Assembly: GCA_963663135.2 (NCBI GenBank)
Contig: CAXXRM010000005.1
Coordinates: 496,001 to 560,000, forward strand
Direction of reading: 5' to 3'
Length of the DNA: 64,000 bases
DNA from: Io17-Chloro-G2 sp963663135
Lineage (GTDB): Bacteria; Chloroflexota; Dehalococcoidia; Lucifugimonadales; UBA3495
Part shown: one piece after another, positions 1-9,376 of the stretch
How positions within the stretch are numbered: position 1 is the first letter of the stretch
Layout: every line of letters begins with the position of its first letter
Position numbers and translations under genes: made by a program
The notes under the pieces: generated by a model
Database searches by the model: none
Told to the model about the DNA's origin: nothing
Seen by the model: the letters and a program-made list of their open reading frames with translations, nothing else

Positions 1-278
1 AATAGGGACTCTCGGGCCGGCTTCTGGTTGATGGTCGATTTCCCAAAATCGGCTCTGATGATTCGGCTCAGGAAGTACCCATATTGCACCATTATGGGCT
101 TGTCCAGGCCCATTTCCTTCTTCAGGGACTCGTATTGTTCCTTCTCCCCTTCCCCTTCAACGCCGATCAAGTAAAGGGCCGGGTCCCCGGTGGAGTGCAC
201 GGCCAGAAACACTGCCAGGCTAAGGGCTAGCAGCGTGAATATGGCCTGGAACACCCGTCTGATAATGTACCGCTGCAC
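1..278 (-). CDS. ABC transporter permease, DppB/OppB type, N-terminal part only
   Basis: The reading frame runs off the left edge of the window, so only about 92 residues are seen. It begins with a GTG codon (278-276) and reads VQRYIIRRVFQAIFTLLALS, the usual start of a DppB-type permease: a short basic stretch followed by the first membrane helix. The next part contains GLDKPIMVQYGYFLSRI and ADFGKS, the conserved periplasmic loop of this family. It lies 137 bases downstream of the solute-binding lipoprotein at 416-2212 on the same strand, so the two probably form one peptide/oligopeptide-type importer operon that continues outside the window. No strong ribosome binding site is visible, which leaves the exact start a little uncertain. 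Confidence 0.8.
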   Translation of the reverse strand, partial: MQRYIIRRVFQAIFTLLALSLAVFLAVHSTGDPALYLIGVEGEGEKEQYESLKKEMGLDKPIMVQYGYFLSRIIRADFGKSTINQKPARESL

Positions 279-415
279 TTTTTCACCCGTTCCTTGGCGC
301 GGCCCAAATTCGCCTCGAGAGCACCAGGGCTTACTTCCCTATCCGATAACTCCAGCCGTCCGGTAGCACTCGGGGGCTGCCGGACAGCTCTAGGTTTAGC
401 CGAGGCTCAGCTACT

Positions 416-2212
416 TTAAGGGGCCAAGGTTATTGTATGAAGGGCCGAGAAGTGCCGTTTCAGGGAATACGGTTCCCACGTCAAGACACGCTTCCCCACT
501 CCAAATGGCACGTTTACATATCCCGGAAGGATATAGTGTGTCTCCTCTTGCAGGTCTAGGAGCAGCGGTCTGAAGGCTGCCATCCGCTCATCCCTATCCA
601 CTATCGAAGTCAGCTTCCGCACTCTTGCCAAAAGTTCCGGGTCATCGGTAGCGCGCCATGAACTCTCCGGATCGCCCCACCGGGCATCCAGCGTATCGGT
701 TGGGTCCAATGGGACACTAGCTTCACGCCACCACATTTGGCCATCCAATTCAAGATTGACGCGCTTCTGGGCAATGGCGGCGTGCTCTCCCACTAGAACC
801 TCTACGGGTATTCCCAACTCCCTTCGCCAGAAGTCGGCGACGAGTTGGGCCGACTCTATTAGCAAGGGCGCCACTGCGGCGGGACGGGTGTGAATGACCA
901 GTTTCTCAAATCCTTCCCCACCAGGATACCCTGCTTCCGCCAACAGGGACCTGGCTTTGTCCGCGTCGAAGGACCGCGGGTGAAGCTCGGGGAAATAGGC
1001 CCAGGTGCCTGGTTGGTTATCGTACCAACCACTTATTTCGAACACGTCGGGCCCCCAGAGAGTATCCCGGAGCAATTGCTTAGGTGTTGCATAGTCCAGT
1101 GCCTGGCGTACCCGCTTGTCCCTGCAAGGGTAATTCGATCCGGGACGGTCACACCCAAAGAACCACCCAACAATGACAGCGCCAGACTGGGCGAACACTA
1201 AACGTCCGCCTGCGCCCTCAATCCGTTTCCTGCTGGCCAGGCTAACCGGAATAATATCCGCATCCCCAGCCTCCAGGGCCGCCACCCTGGTAGCCTCTTC
1301 GGGCACCAGGAACATGTCCAAGTATTGAAACTTCACCCTCTGGTCTTCAGGGAGGCCGTAGGCGGGCTGGTAGTAGTAATCGTCAAATCGCTCGAACTCC
1401 AGCGAGTAGGCCGGAGTGTGCTTGACCATCCTCATCTTTCCCGCTGCAACGGGGTCCCTGTCGTAGGCCGCCGCGGCCTCCTCGTCCCATATTTTGTCCC
1501 GCTTGGGGACCATGTGGTACCAGCCCGTACTCGCTTCAGAAAAATCCTCTATGAGCGAGGGCAACGGTTCTATGCCGGTCAGACTAACTTCGTTGGGAGC
1601 GCTCAGCACCACGCTCTCCATGGCGGCGGACAACCTTCTAGGGGCGCCGCGTAGAGGGACGCCCGCCTCTATGGCCTCCGGGCTCATGGTATGTGCCAGC
1701 GTCCACCGCACGTCCTCGGCTGTCAAGTCGGAGCCGTCTTGGAACTTGACACCCTCTCTTATGGTGTAAGTCAAGGTACGGCCGTCGGGGGAAACCCGCC
1801 ATGCCGTGGCGATACCGGGCAGCAGCTCGTTCTTGTTGTTCGTCCCGCTCAGGTATCCGCCCATAATCCGGCCGATGTGGGCATTGCCCCCTGACCCGAT
1901 AGCCCGCACGAAGCGCTCGTTGCCGAAAGTCCCCGTTAGCAAAATGAGCTTGCCGGGATGCACCACGGCCTCGACGGGCTTTTCCATAGGAACTGGGGTG
2001 GCGGCAGTCACAGCTTCCTTTGAGGTAGAGGCGTCGTCCTTTACGGCAGCGCCCTCTGTGGGGGCCATTGATTCGGTGGAGGCCGGCACGTCGGTTGCCG
2101 CCGGCTCGACCGGGGCCGTGGTGGTGCCTCCGCAGCCTACCGCCACAATCGCAAGAGATAGCAGCGCTAATAGCAACCACCAACGAGACAAAAACCGTTT
2201 TGGATTCGACAT
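416..2212 (-). CDS. ABC transporter solute-binding lipoprotein, family 5 (peptide/nickel/opine type)
   Basis: The 598-residue protein begins with a lipoprotein signal peptide: basic MSNPKRFLSRWW, a hydrophobic core, then VAVGCGG, with the lipidated cysteine at about residue 27. A Thr/Ala/Pro/Glu-rich linker (to about residue 80) precedes the SBP_bac_5 domain, recognised by LTYTIREGVKFQDGSDLTAE (about 150-169) and the later DADKARSLLAEAGYPGG motif. An AGGAGG-type ribosome binding site sits just before the ATG. The sequence is clearly different from the four paralogues at 28107-38130, so it belongs to another importer. The downstream permease fragment at 1-278 is its likely partner. Substrate is unknown; the family binds peptides, sugars, metals or other small molecules outside the membrane. 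Confidence 0.9.
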   Translation of the reverse strand: MSNPKRFLSRWWLLLALLSLAIVAVGCGGTTTAPVEPAATDVPASTESMAPTEGAAVKDDASTSKEAVTAATPVPMEKPVEAVVHPGKLILLTGTFGNERFVRAIGSGGNAHIGRIMGGYLSGTNNKNELLPGIATAWRVSPDGRTLTYTIREGVKFQDGSDLTAEDVRWTLAHTMSPEAIEAGVPLRGAPRRLSAAMESVVLSAPNEVSLTGIEPLPSLIEDFSEASTGWYHMVPKRDKIWDEEAAAAYDRDPVAAGKMRMVKHTPAYSLEFERFDDYYYQPAYGLPEDQRVKFQYLDMFLVPEEATRVAALEAGDADIIPVSLASRKRIEGAGGRLVFAQSGAVIVGWFFGCDRPGSNYPCRDKRVRQALDYATPKQLLRDTLWGPDVFEISGWYDNQPGTWAYFPELHPRSFDADKARSLLAEAGYPGGEGFEKLVIHTRPAAVAPLLIESAQLVADFWRRELGIPVEVLVGEHAAIAQKRVNLELDGQMWWREASVPLDPTDTLDARWGDPESSWRATDDPELLARVRKLTSIVDRDERMAAFRPLLLDLQEETHYILPGYVNVPFGVGKRVLTWEPYSLKRHFSALHTITLAP

Positions 2213-2739
2213 GCCTAGCCTCCTGGGTTTTAGTTTGGAGTGGATCGTGTCAACAAGGACAATAGGGCAGTTTTGAAGACCTTGGGACGATTTTTAGACG
2301 GATAACCGCGGCTAGATGGCATTGCTTTTTGCGAGTCGGGCCAGCTACAACTCTGCCTCATAGGCCGTGGCAATCACCCCAATATTCAGGTTGGGAATCT
2401 ATACTATTACCCTATGTGTGTCAATACGCTTGGGATTCCAGCTTGGATTTATCACAACGTAGACGTTTGTCGTAATATTGGTCGACAATGGTGATGGCGA
2501 TAGTGTGACGGGCTGTCGGGTCAGGCAAAATATGGCCATTATCGTTACGAATTTCTTATGACCGAATTTGAGCGTGCTTGAGTTGACAACCAGTTGTTGT
2601 GCGATTAGGTTTGGTATCAACCGGGGCGGGCATAGAAAACCGCCCTCGGGTTGTCGGCGGATAGTGGTTTTCAGGGGCCTTGCCAGCCGGCTTCTATTGG
2701 ATTCCCGTTAAGATTCCCGAATGTAAAGGTGGTGTCTTT
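2213..2739. other. Divergent intergenic region
   Basis: This 527-base region separates the minus-strand lipoprotein gene from the plus-strand cupin genes. I see no convincing gene; the 73-codon minus frame at 2399-2620 has no ribosome binding site and no recognisable product. The part from about 2390 to 2620 is more AT-rich than its surroundings and carries the candidate cupin promoter listed separately. On the minus strand a TTGACA lies about 40 bases upstream of the lipoprotein start, but the matching -10 is weak. Confidence 0.5.
2583..2611 (+). promoter_or_regulatory. Candidate sigma-70 promoter for the cupin genes
   Basis: TTGACA (2583-2588), a 17-base spacer and TAGGTT (2606-2611). The -35 box is perfect but the -10 matches only three of six consensus bases, so this is tentative. 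Confidence 0.35.
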
Positions 2740-3870
2740 ATGGTGCAGAGTTCAGCCGCAGCCCAAGACCGGATGATTCCGGATTACTCCTATATCAGGT
2801 GGATGGAGTCCATCGGCGTGCCAATCCACAGGGGCCATTTCATCGCGGACCTGCGCACCGTGGACTTGGAATGGTGGGAAGAACGCCAGTGCAAGACGGC
2901 GTTTTTGCAGTTCCACGGGCAGGAGGGCGTCAGTGAAGCCCGAGTGACCGAGATCCCTCCGGGAGCCACCTTGCCCCCGATGAAATTCGCCCTGGACGAA
3001 ATGGTCTACGTAGTGTCCGGCAGGGGCCTTGCGACCATCGAACACGTGGGCGGAGGCAGCAAGAGGACCTTTGAATGGCAGGACCACAGCTTGTTTCTGA
3101 TCCCAGGCGGTCATACCCACCAGTTCACCAACATGCGGTCGGACCAGCCCGCGCGGTTGTTGAATTATAATTACCTGCCGGTGGCAATGTCGGCCGTCCC
3201 CAACCCTGATTTCTTCTTCAACAATCCCTTCGATGGCCCTGATTCTCTGGCCGCCGGCGGCGATGAGTTCTACTCCGAGGCCAAGGCGGTACTGTCGCCG
3301 GACAACTACGGGGTGGAACGGAACTACTGGCAGGGCAACTTCTTCCCGGACATGCAGGCTTGGGACAAACTCGACGCCCTTAAGTACCGAGGGGCGGGCG
3401 GCCACAGCGTGCAGATCCGTTTTCCGGTCTCGGAGCTGACCGCACACATGTCGGTGTTCCCGTCCAAGACGTACAAAAAGGCCCACCGTCACGGCCCGGG
3501 GCGGGTCATCGTCATACCGGGCGGAGAGGGTTACTCCATCATTTGGGAGGAGGGCCGTGAAAAGGTAGTAATTCCCTGGCAGGAGGCTAGCGTATTCACA
3601 CCTCCCGAGAAATGGTTCCACCAGCACTTCAACCTGGGAGAAGCGCCAGCCCGTTACCTGGCCCTACACCCCATGCCCCAGTTCCGGGGTCACGCAGAGA
3701 AGGTGGAGGACCGGGCCCGAGACCAGATTGAATATCCCCAGGAAGAGAGCTTCATCCGAGAAAAATTCGAGGGCGATTTATCCGACAGGGGTTTGAGCAG
3801 CGTCATGCCGGAAGAGGCTTACCAGGAAATGGATTACGAGTGGGCCTACTCGGGGACAGACGAGCATTAG
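2740..3870 (+). CDS. Bicupin protein, gentisate dioxygenase / oxalate decarboxylase-like
   Basis: I place the start at the ATG at 2740 (376 residues) because AAAGGTGGTG lies a few bases upstream; an upstream TTG at 2680 has no such site. Two cupin domains are visible. The N-terminal one contains ALDEMVYVVSGRGLATIEH and then PGGHTHQFTN, with histidines typical of metal binding. The C-terminal one contains KKAHRHGPGRVIVIPGGEGY and EKWFHQHFN. Bicupins of this kind bind Fe or Mn; some cleave aromatic rings (gentisate, salicylate) and others are decarboxylases or isomerases. The adjacent gene at 3922 is a second bicupin, 51 bases away on the same strand, so the two are probably co-transcribed. With many ring hydroxylases in the window an aromatic ring-cleaving role is a reasonable guess, but the substrate is not readable. 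Confidence 0.8.
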   Translation: MVQSSAAAQDRMIPDYSYIRWMESIGVPIHRGHFIADLRTVDLEWWEERQCKTAFLQFHGQEGVSEARVTEIPPGATLPPMKFALDEMVYVVSGRGLATIEHVGGGSKRTFEWQDHSLFLIPGGHTHQFTNMRSDQPARLLNYNYLPVAMSAVPNPDFFFNNPFDGPDSLAAGGDEFYSEAKAVLSPDNYGVERNYWQGNFFPDMQAWDKLDALKYRGAGGHSVQIRFPVSELTAHMSVFPSKTYKKAHRHGPGRVIVIPGGEGYSIIWEEGREKVVIPWQEASVFTPPEKWFHQHFNLGEAPARYLALHPMPQFRGHAEKVEDRARDQIEYPQEESFIREKFEGDLSDRGLSSVMPEEAYQEMDYEWAYSGTDEH

Positions 3871-3921
3871 AACGCCGTAGTTGCATTAGATTAAACACTA
3901 ACCAATTGCAGGAGGTCCAAC

Positions 3922-5001
3922 ATGACCCAGCAGCGGCAACAACTCAGGTCCGAACGGGACCAGATCAGAATCCGGGGTGACCGGCGTCCTGCCACCTATG
4001 ACAAGGCGCGGACTTTTGTCCATGCGGTGCAAAGCCTGGAGTACAACCTTAACGACCAGCGCAACCAACTGTTGACAGAAGTGCCCAGGGTATTCAGCCC
4101 TAAGTTCAACTACGATTCCACGGATCCCCGGCGCATTTTTGGAGAGGGCGACCATAACCTGCTCCTGCCGGACGACGAACCTTTCCGGAGTCAAAGCCTG
4201 CATATCAACCTCTCCGCCGGGGAACCCGGGACCAGGAACCAGGGCCACGGCCATCAGAACGAGGCCATGTTCTACATCCTGGAGGGAAACGGGTGGGAGG
4301 AACACGACGGTGAGGAGCACCCCTGGGAGGCAGGCGACGCCGTTGCTGTGCACAACGATTCGGTTCACTGGCACTGCAACCCAACCAACGACTGGACGTT
4401 GGCCATAGTGATGAAAGCTAAGCCCATGTGGTTGTTCCTTGGAATGAATCAGCAGGGCGAAATTGGCTACGTGCCTCCGGATGTTGAGCAGCGGGGCGAA
4501 CGAGTAGAATGGACTGTGGCTCGCCGCCCCGAAGACATAGAAGGCAAGAAAAAGGTGCTAAAATCCGGAGATACTCCCTGGGAATGGACGCCCCACAGCT
4601 ATTCCCGAAAGATCGCCGGTACCGGAGTCCCGATTCGCCTGAAGGCGACCACGGCGCACCTGCACGAAATTCCGATAGGGAGCCACACCGGGAAGCGCTG
4701 GCAAATGGCCGACGAGTGTATCTACTTCACCGAGGGCAGCGGCTATTCCCTCCACTGGGATGTGGCAGTGGAGATTGACGACCAGTTCTATGCCAGGGTG
4801 GCCCTGGAACCCACCCGTTGGGAATGGAAGGCGGGAGACTTCATGTGGATCCCGACCAACATGGCCTTCCAGCACTTCAACAACGATCCCAACAAACCGG
4901 CCAAGTTCCTTTCGGGCAGCAACACCGCCTTCGAGTGGCTTGGCTACCAGACCGTGGACCTGGAACCGTGTCCTGAATGGCAAGCCCAGCATCCCGGATA
5001 G
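3922..5001 (+). CDS. Bicupin protein, second copy of the pair
   Basis: This 359-residue protein follows a clear GGAGG ribosome binding site. The first cupin domain is marked by GHGHQNEAMFYILEGNGWEE and GDAVAVHNDSVHWHCN (about residues 110-155), both with histidines fitting a metal site. The C-terminal domain (about 240-340) contains ECIYFTEGSGYSLHWD and MAFQHFNND. It resembles its neighbour in domain plan but is well diverged, which suggests an old duplication or two subunits or steps of one pathway. The pair looks like one transcription unit ending at the hairpin at 5062-5083. Catalytic activity (ring-cleaving dioxygenase, decarboxylase or isomerase) cannot be decided from sequence alone. 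Confidence 0.78.
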   Translation: MTQQRQQLRSERDQIRIRGDRRPATYDKARTFVHAVQSLEYNLNDQRNQLLTEVPRVFSPKFNYDSTDPRRIFGEGDHNLLLPDDEPFRSQSLHINLSAGEPGTRNQGHGHQNEAMFYILEGNGWEEHDGEEHPWEAGDAVAVHNDSVHWHCNPTNDWTLAIVMKAKPMWLFLGMNQQGEIGYVPPDVEQRGERVEWTVARRPEDIEGKKKVLKSGDTPWEWTPHSYSRKIAGTGVPIRLKATTAHLHEIPIGSHTGKRWQMADECIYFTEGSGYSLHWDVAVEIDDQFYARVALEPTRWEWKAGDFMWIPTNMAFQHFNNDPNKPAKFLSGSNTAFEWLGYQTVDLEPCPEWQAQHPG

Positions 5002-5061
5002 CATTAACGCCGGCCGTACCGGGCGGCGGTCAGTTTCCGCCGACAACCAGCCAGTAACCAG

Positions 5062-5083
5062 GGGGCACGGTAACCCGTGCCCC
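5062..5083 (+). terminator. Hairpin after the cupin genes
   Basis: A perfect 9-bp stem GGGGCACGG / CCGTGCCCC with a 4-base loop lies 60 bases after the second cupin. It is followed only by TTAAG, so the U tract is weak and termination may be partial. Confidence 0.5.
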
Positions 5084-5216
5084 TTAAGACGTATCGCAAC
5101 CTACTCCGGAACCAACGCGGCGGGCCCAAAGCAAGGTGACCACGGCTCCATGTAGCGGCGTAGGCTTCCAGCCCAGACGCGCCTGACCAGTCAACCGCAT
5201 CGGCAACTCGATACCA

Positions 5217-7430
5217 GTGGAGGAGAAGACGGCTTTGGCTCCATCCGCTTTAATAGACCCCAGGCCCAGCGATTACCGCGACGAGTCCATGCTGGCCTCG
5301 TACCTCAATCCAGAACTTATGCAGCAGGTCGGTGTCGGCTTGGGGGACGTGCTTCGCATCTCCACCGGGCGGTCGCGTAGTGCGCTAACCAGGGTTGCGG
5401 GACACCATCCCGAAGGACTGCCCGGCACCATACGCATCGACCGGCTGACCCGCCAGAGCCTGAAGGTGTACCCCCACGAGGAAGTGTCCATCGAGCGGGC
5501 GGACTTGCCGCCGGCCACGCGGGCCATCCTGGTTCCGGGGATGGACATCTCAATGCTGGACACCGCCAGCCTCAACGCCCAACTTAAGACCCTACTGTGT
5601 CAAGACCAGACACCCCTCTGCGAAGGTACGCTGCTGTACGTTAAGCAACCGGGCGCCCTGTCCGGGATAACCTATGAGGTGCACCACGTTACCGAGGGTG
5701 AAGGCCTGTGTACCGACGACACTGTCCTCTTTCTACACCTGAACAGCAACCACGACCACGACCATGAAGACGACGGCAGCCACGCGCACCGGGCAGCCCG
5801 GGCCGAAACCGTGTTGGACACTACCTACGAAGACGTGGGCGGGCTTGGAGAGCAGATTCGGGAGATTCGCGAGTTTGTGGAGTTGCCGCTCCTTTTCCCG
5901 CAGGTTTACCGCCAATTGGGACTTTTTCCTCCCCGGGGCGTCATCTTTCACGGCGCTCCGGGAACGGGGAAAACGCTGCTCGCCCGAGGCATCGCCAACG
6001 AGGTAAACGCCCAGTTTCAGTACATCAACGGACCGGAAATCATGGGGCTCTACAGCGGCCAAGCTGAGGAAAACCTGCGGAAGATGTTCAACGAGGCCAT
6101 CCTAAACCCGCCTTCCATAATATTCGTGGACGAACTGGACGCTATCGCACCGCGGCGCGGCACCACCGGCACCTTCTCCGACGCGCGGGCGGTGGCGCAA
6201 CTTCTCTCGTTGATGGACGGCTTGAAACGCACCGAGTCGGTCATGGTCATAGGAACCACCAACCGGATCGACGCCATCGATCCTGCGTTGCGCCGCGCCG
6301 GGCGTTTCGACCGTGAAGTAAATTTCCCTTCACCCTCATCCCAGGCGCGGGAAGAGATTTTGCGCGTGCATACCAGGGAAATGCCCCTGTCTGGAGACGC
6401 CCTGGACGGCCTGCCCGACGTTGCCCGGCAGGCGTACGGCTACGTTGGGGCGGACTTAATGGAACTGGCGCGGGAAGCGGGGCTGAACTCGCTGCGGCGG
6501 GCGTCCCAGCGTTTCATCGAAAACCCGTCGCTGGTCTCATATCCGGCTTCCGAGGATTTGGTGGTCACCAGGGACGATTTCTCGGGAGCGTTGGAGAAGG
6601 TCCGGCCGGCGTCGCTGCGCGGGTCGTTGATTTCCTTTCCCACGGTCAGTTGGGATGATATTGGAGGGTTGGACTCAACCAAGCAGCGGCTCCGGGACCT
6701 CATCGAGAAGCCCCTGCAACACCCCGACGCTTTCGCCAGGCTGGGCCTGGCAACCAGCGCCGGAATCCTACTTTACGGGCCCCCGGGAACTGGCAAGACG
6801 CTGCTCGCTAAGGCCATTGCCCGGGAGTGCGGGATCAACTTTATCTCCGTTCAGGGGCCGGAGCTTCTGTCCCAATGGCTGGGAGAATCGGAAGAAACCG
6901 TGCGTGATATCTTCAACGTGGCCCGGCGCGCCGCCCCTGCGATTGTGTTCTTCGATCAATTGGACGCCATTGCAGCCCTGCGGTCCGGCGGGGAATTCGA
7001 GGGGACCCGGGCACCCCAACGGGTGGTGAACCAACTCCTGTCAGAGTTGGACGGCATGGAAGAACGCAGCCAGGTGATGGTCGTCGGCGCGACCAACAAC
7101 GTGTCGCTGATCGACCCATCGGTATTGCGCCCTGGGCGCTTTGGGGTCCACTTGTACGTCGGCTTACCCCAGGAAGACGAGCGGCGCGATATCCTTCGCA
7201 TTCACGTTGGCGCCACTCCCTTGGTGGACGGCCTGACCGTGGACAAGCTGTTGGACCGCTTGGCGCCCCTTACAGAGGGGTTGTCCGGCGCGGATATTGC
7301 ATTCGTTTGTCAGCAGGCAAAATTTGAAGCCCTGACTGATGCGGGTTTCGAAGGCCAGTGCCGGCTGAACTCAGACCACTTTGAGAAGGCTTTGACCGGT
7401 CTGAACGCGGCCCGGCAGTTGGAACAGTGA
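5217..7430 (+). CDS. CDC48/VCP-like AAA ATPase with two AAA domains
   Basis: The 737-residue protein has a Cdc48-type N domain (about 10-175), including NPELMQQVGVGLGDVLRIS typical of the double-psi barrel. A linker at about 176-196 is rich in His and Asp (NSNHDHDHEDDGSHAHR). Two AAA modules follow: D1 with Walker A GAPGTGKT (246-253) and Walker B FVDE (303-306), and D2 with Walker A GPPGTGKT (521-528) and FFDQ (578-581). D2 therefore has glutamine at 581 (codon CAA, 6957-6959) where the catalytic glutamate is expected. Arginine-finger residues are present in both (ALRRAGRFD, VLRPGRFG). The GTG start at 5217 is preferred because the N-domain homology begins before the first internal ATG (5289). 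The family unfolds proteins as hexamers in the cytoplasm. It stands alone, with no clear partner gene. Confidence 0.92.
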   Translation: MEEKTALAPSALIDPRPSDYRDESMLASYLNPELMQQVGVGLGDVLRISTGRSRSALTRVAGHHPEGLPGTIRIDRLTRQSLKVYPHEEVSIERADLPPATRAILVPGMDISMLDTASLNAQLKTLLCQDQTPLCEGTLLYVKQPGALSGITYEVHHVTEGEGLCTDDTVLFLHLNSNHDHDHEDDGSHAHRAARAETVLDTTYEDVGGLGEQIREIREFVELPLLFPQVYRQLGLFPPRGVIFHGAPGTGKTLLARGIANEVNAQFQYINGPEIMGLYSGQAEENLRKMFNEAILNPPSIIFVDELDAIAPRRGTTGTFSDARAVAQLLSLMDGLKRTESVMVIGTTNRIDAIDPALRRAGRFDREVNFPSPSSQAREEILRVHTREMPLSGDALDGLPDVARQAYGYVGADLMELAREAGLNSLRRASQRFIENPSLVSYPASEDLVVTRDDFSGALEKVRPASLRGSLISFPTVSWDDIGGLDSTKQRLRDLIEKPLQHPDAFARLGLATSAGILLYGPPGTGKTLLAKAIARECGINFISVQGPELLSQWLGESEETVRDIFNVARRAAPAIVFFDQLDAIAALRSGGEFEGTRAPQRVVNQLLSELDGMEERSQVMVVGATNNVSLIDPSVLRPGRFGVHLYVGLPQEDERRDILRIHVGATPLVDGLTVDKLLDRLAPLTEGLSGADIAFVCQQAKFEALTDAGFEGQCRLNSDHFEKALTGLNAARQLEQ

Positions 7431-7589
7431 GCCGCTAGCCAGCGCAGGTCCCCAGCGATGGGAGCGGAATCACCGTCGCGCGTCAAACTCAACGGGTGGA
7501 TTTATCGGCTGTGCCGGCTCCTTTGCGGGACCCCTTGAAACCTTGGCTTTAGCCTCGTTTTGTCCGGTCTGCGCTACCCTTGCGCGCTA

Positions 7590-7619
7590 TTGACAAAGCT
7601 GGAAACCGCTGACTAGAAT
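7590..7619 (+). promoter_or_regulatory. Candidate sigma-70 promoter for the TTT transporter cluster
   Basis: TTGACA (7590-7595), an 18-base spacer and TAGAAT (7614-7619). Both boxes are close to consensus. It lies about 240 bases upstream of the TctC-type gene, in an otherwise empty 429-base intergenic stretch (7431-7859), so a long leader is implied. Confidence 0.55.
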
Positions 7620-7859
7620 ATCGCAATCATAGACATAGCGCTAGAATGGCGTGAAGTGTCTGGCAGCAAAGGGCCCTACTAGGAGTATTACCTGGGCCCA
7701 TCAACCCTCAACCAGCATCCGGTTGACAATGGCGCCAGCCGGGAGCGCTCCCCGGACCCAACAGCGACGCTCCGAGTCGGGGATTGGCGGGTGCGCCTAC
7801 CTGCCTCCATAGCGTATCAGGATGCAACCATAGTAGTGGTAGTCAGGAGGTTTCGGGTA

Positions 7860-9188
7860 ATGCATAGAATCCGCCTATTCCCTATTCTCATGATTATGGC
7901 CCTGCTGGCGTTAGGCGCTGCCGCCTGTGGCGGCTCCGACCAGCCCCAACGGGCGCAGCCAACGCAGGCGGCCGCGCCCACAGAAGCCCCGGCCATGCTC
8001 GCAGAAACCCCAGAGGCCGCAGCCATGGAGCCCACGGAAGCCGCAATGGCTCCTAAGGAAGCCGCGATCACCCCTGCGGAAGCCGCTATGGCGCCGACCG
8101 CGGTCCCAGCGAGACCGGCAAATACACCGGCGCCGGAGTTCGACGCAGAAGGCTATTTCAATGGCAAGACGATTCGCGTTTACGCGAACCATCCTCCTGG
8201 TGGCGGAGCCGACCTTAACGCTCGAGTTATCGCGCGGAACTTTGGTGACTTCGTCCCGGGCAACCCGCGGGTTATCGTTGTCAGCAAACACGGCGCTGGC
8301 GGGATGATCGGCGGAAACTACGTTTTCCGGGCCAAACCTGATGGATTCCATATGGGCGTGTTCACTGGGGTGAATGTGCCGGCGTCCATTATTACCCCAG
8401 GCGCGGCGTTCGATCTCCGGCCGGGCGTCGGCATGCGGCCGGTGGCGGGCTGGCAGATGGCGCTGGGAGTTTGGTACGTCCTGGATGAAATCCCTTACCC
8501 GACCATCTGGGATGCGGTTGGCAAGGGCAGCGACCCGAACGCATCCATGTTAACTGTCAACTCCACCAGGGAATGCAACACCACCACGCTTAAGCACCGG
8601 TTTACCAGGGAGGCGCTGGACTTACCGGTTGACATCAAGGTTGGTGTTCCCAGCGGGCACATCCAAAGCACCCAGGCGCTGGACCGCAAAGACGTGAACA
8701 GCGTTATGGGGCACACCGGTTGGTACGACTGGCCGAAAATCCGACCGGGTTGGTTGAAAGACGGTTACATCCGACCATGGATGGTGCAAGTCGACCCGTC
8801 CAAGGTTTTCAACCCGAATGGCGAACTGGATGGAATGCCCGAAGAGGTTCCTAACTTGGTGGAAGTGCTGGAAAAGCATGCCACGCCGGAACAACAAGCT
8901 GTGTGGAAAGGCATATCGGCCGACGACGGTCCTATGTGGAGAAGTTGGTGGGTGCCCCCGGGCACACCGGACCACATCACTGCAGCGCTGCGGGAAGCGG
9001 CTTGGGAAATGTTGAATTCTCAGCAATTCCAGGACGATTTCACCAGGATAGTTGGTGACGTACTGACCCTAAACCATGGCGATTACCTGGAGGATGAATA
9101 CCTCACCGACATCTTTGCCAACTTGGACCCCATAGTTTCGGCGTTCCAGAAGTTCCTACCCAACTGTCCGGTCCGGTTGCCGGAATGA
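7860..9188 (+). CDS. TctC/Bug-family solute-binding lipoprotein of a tripartite tricarboxylate transporter
   Basis: The ATG at 7860 (442 residues) follows CAGGAGG by nine bases and gives a proper signal peptide, MHRIRLFPILMIMALLALGA with the lipobox cysteine in AAACGGS; the upstream GTG at 7791 does not. A long Ala/Pro/Glu linker with repeated EAAMAP-like units (about residues 30-90) leads to the Bug domain. That domain shows GKTIRVYANHPPGGGADLNA and GAGGMIGGNYVFRAKPDGF, matching the family pattern PPGGGxD...GAGGxxG...PDG. Bug/TctC proteins capture carboxylates outside the cell, including aromatic acids such as terephthalate in some bacteria, and pass them to TctA/TctB. It is the only binding protein beside two membrane components (9542 and 11924). 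Confidence 0.9.
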   Translation: MHRIRLFPILMIMALLALGAAACGGSDQPQRAQPTQAAAPTEAPAMLAETPEAAAMEPTEAAMAPKEAAITPAEAAMAPTAVPARPANTPAPEFDAEGYFNGKTIRVYANHPPGGGADLNARVIARNFGDFVPGNPRVIVVSKHGAGGMIGGNYVFRAKPDGFHMGVFTGVNVPASIITPGAAFDLRPGVGMRPVAGWQMALGVWYVLDEIPYPTIWDAVGKGSDPNASMLTVNSTRECNTTTLKHRFTREALDLPVDIKVGVPSGHIQSTQALDRKDVNSVMGHTGWYDWPKIRPGWLKDGYIRPWMVQVDPSKVFNPNGELDGMPEEVPNLVEVLEKHATPEQQAVWKGISADDGPMWRSWWVPPGTPDHITAALREAAWEMLNSQQFQDDFTRIVGDVLTLNHGDYLEDEYLTDIFANLDPIVSAFQKFLPNCPVRLPE

Positions 9189-9254
9189 TAATCGAGGCAA
9201 TTGCCGAGGATACGCAGCTCTGCGCTTGGTAGGTTGAAATTGGGTCCCGCTCTT

Positions 9255-9297
9255 AACCCCGGCCTGGTCTACGCAATCGAACAGTCGCCGGGGTTTT
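9255..9297 (+). terminator. Possible terminator after the TctC-type gene
   Basis: Stem AACCCCGGC / GCCGGGGTT (9 bp) with a 23-base loop, followed by TT. It starts about 65 bases after the stop codon. The long loop makes it weaker than the next one. Confidence 0.4.
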
Positions 9298-9376
9298 AGC
9301 TAACTTCAACCGGTGGACCCTTAGCGGCTAGGGTGTAGCTGCCGGAGTTAGGACGGGAAGGCCGCTGGTTGCCTAG

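Noticed and set aside
2399..2620. Minus-strand frame of 73 codons in the divergent region
   Set aside because: No binding site, no recognisable domain, and it covers the candidate cupin promoter.
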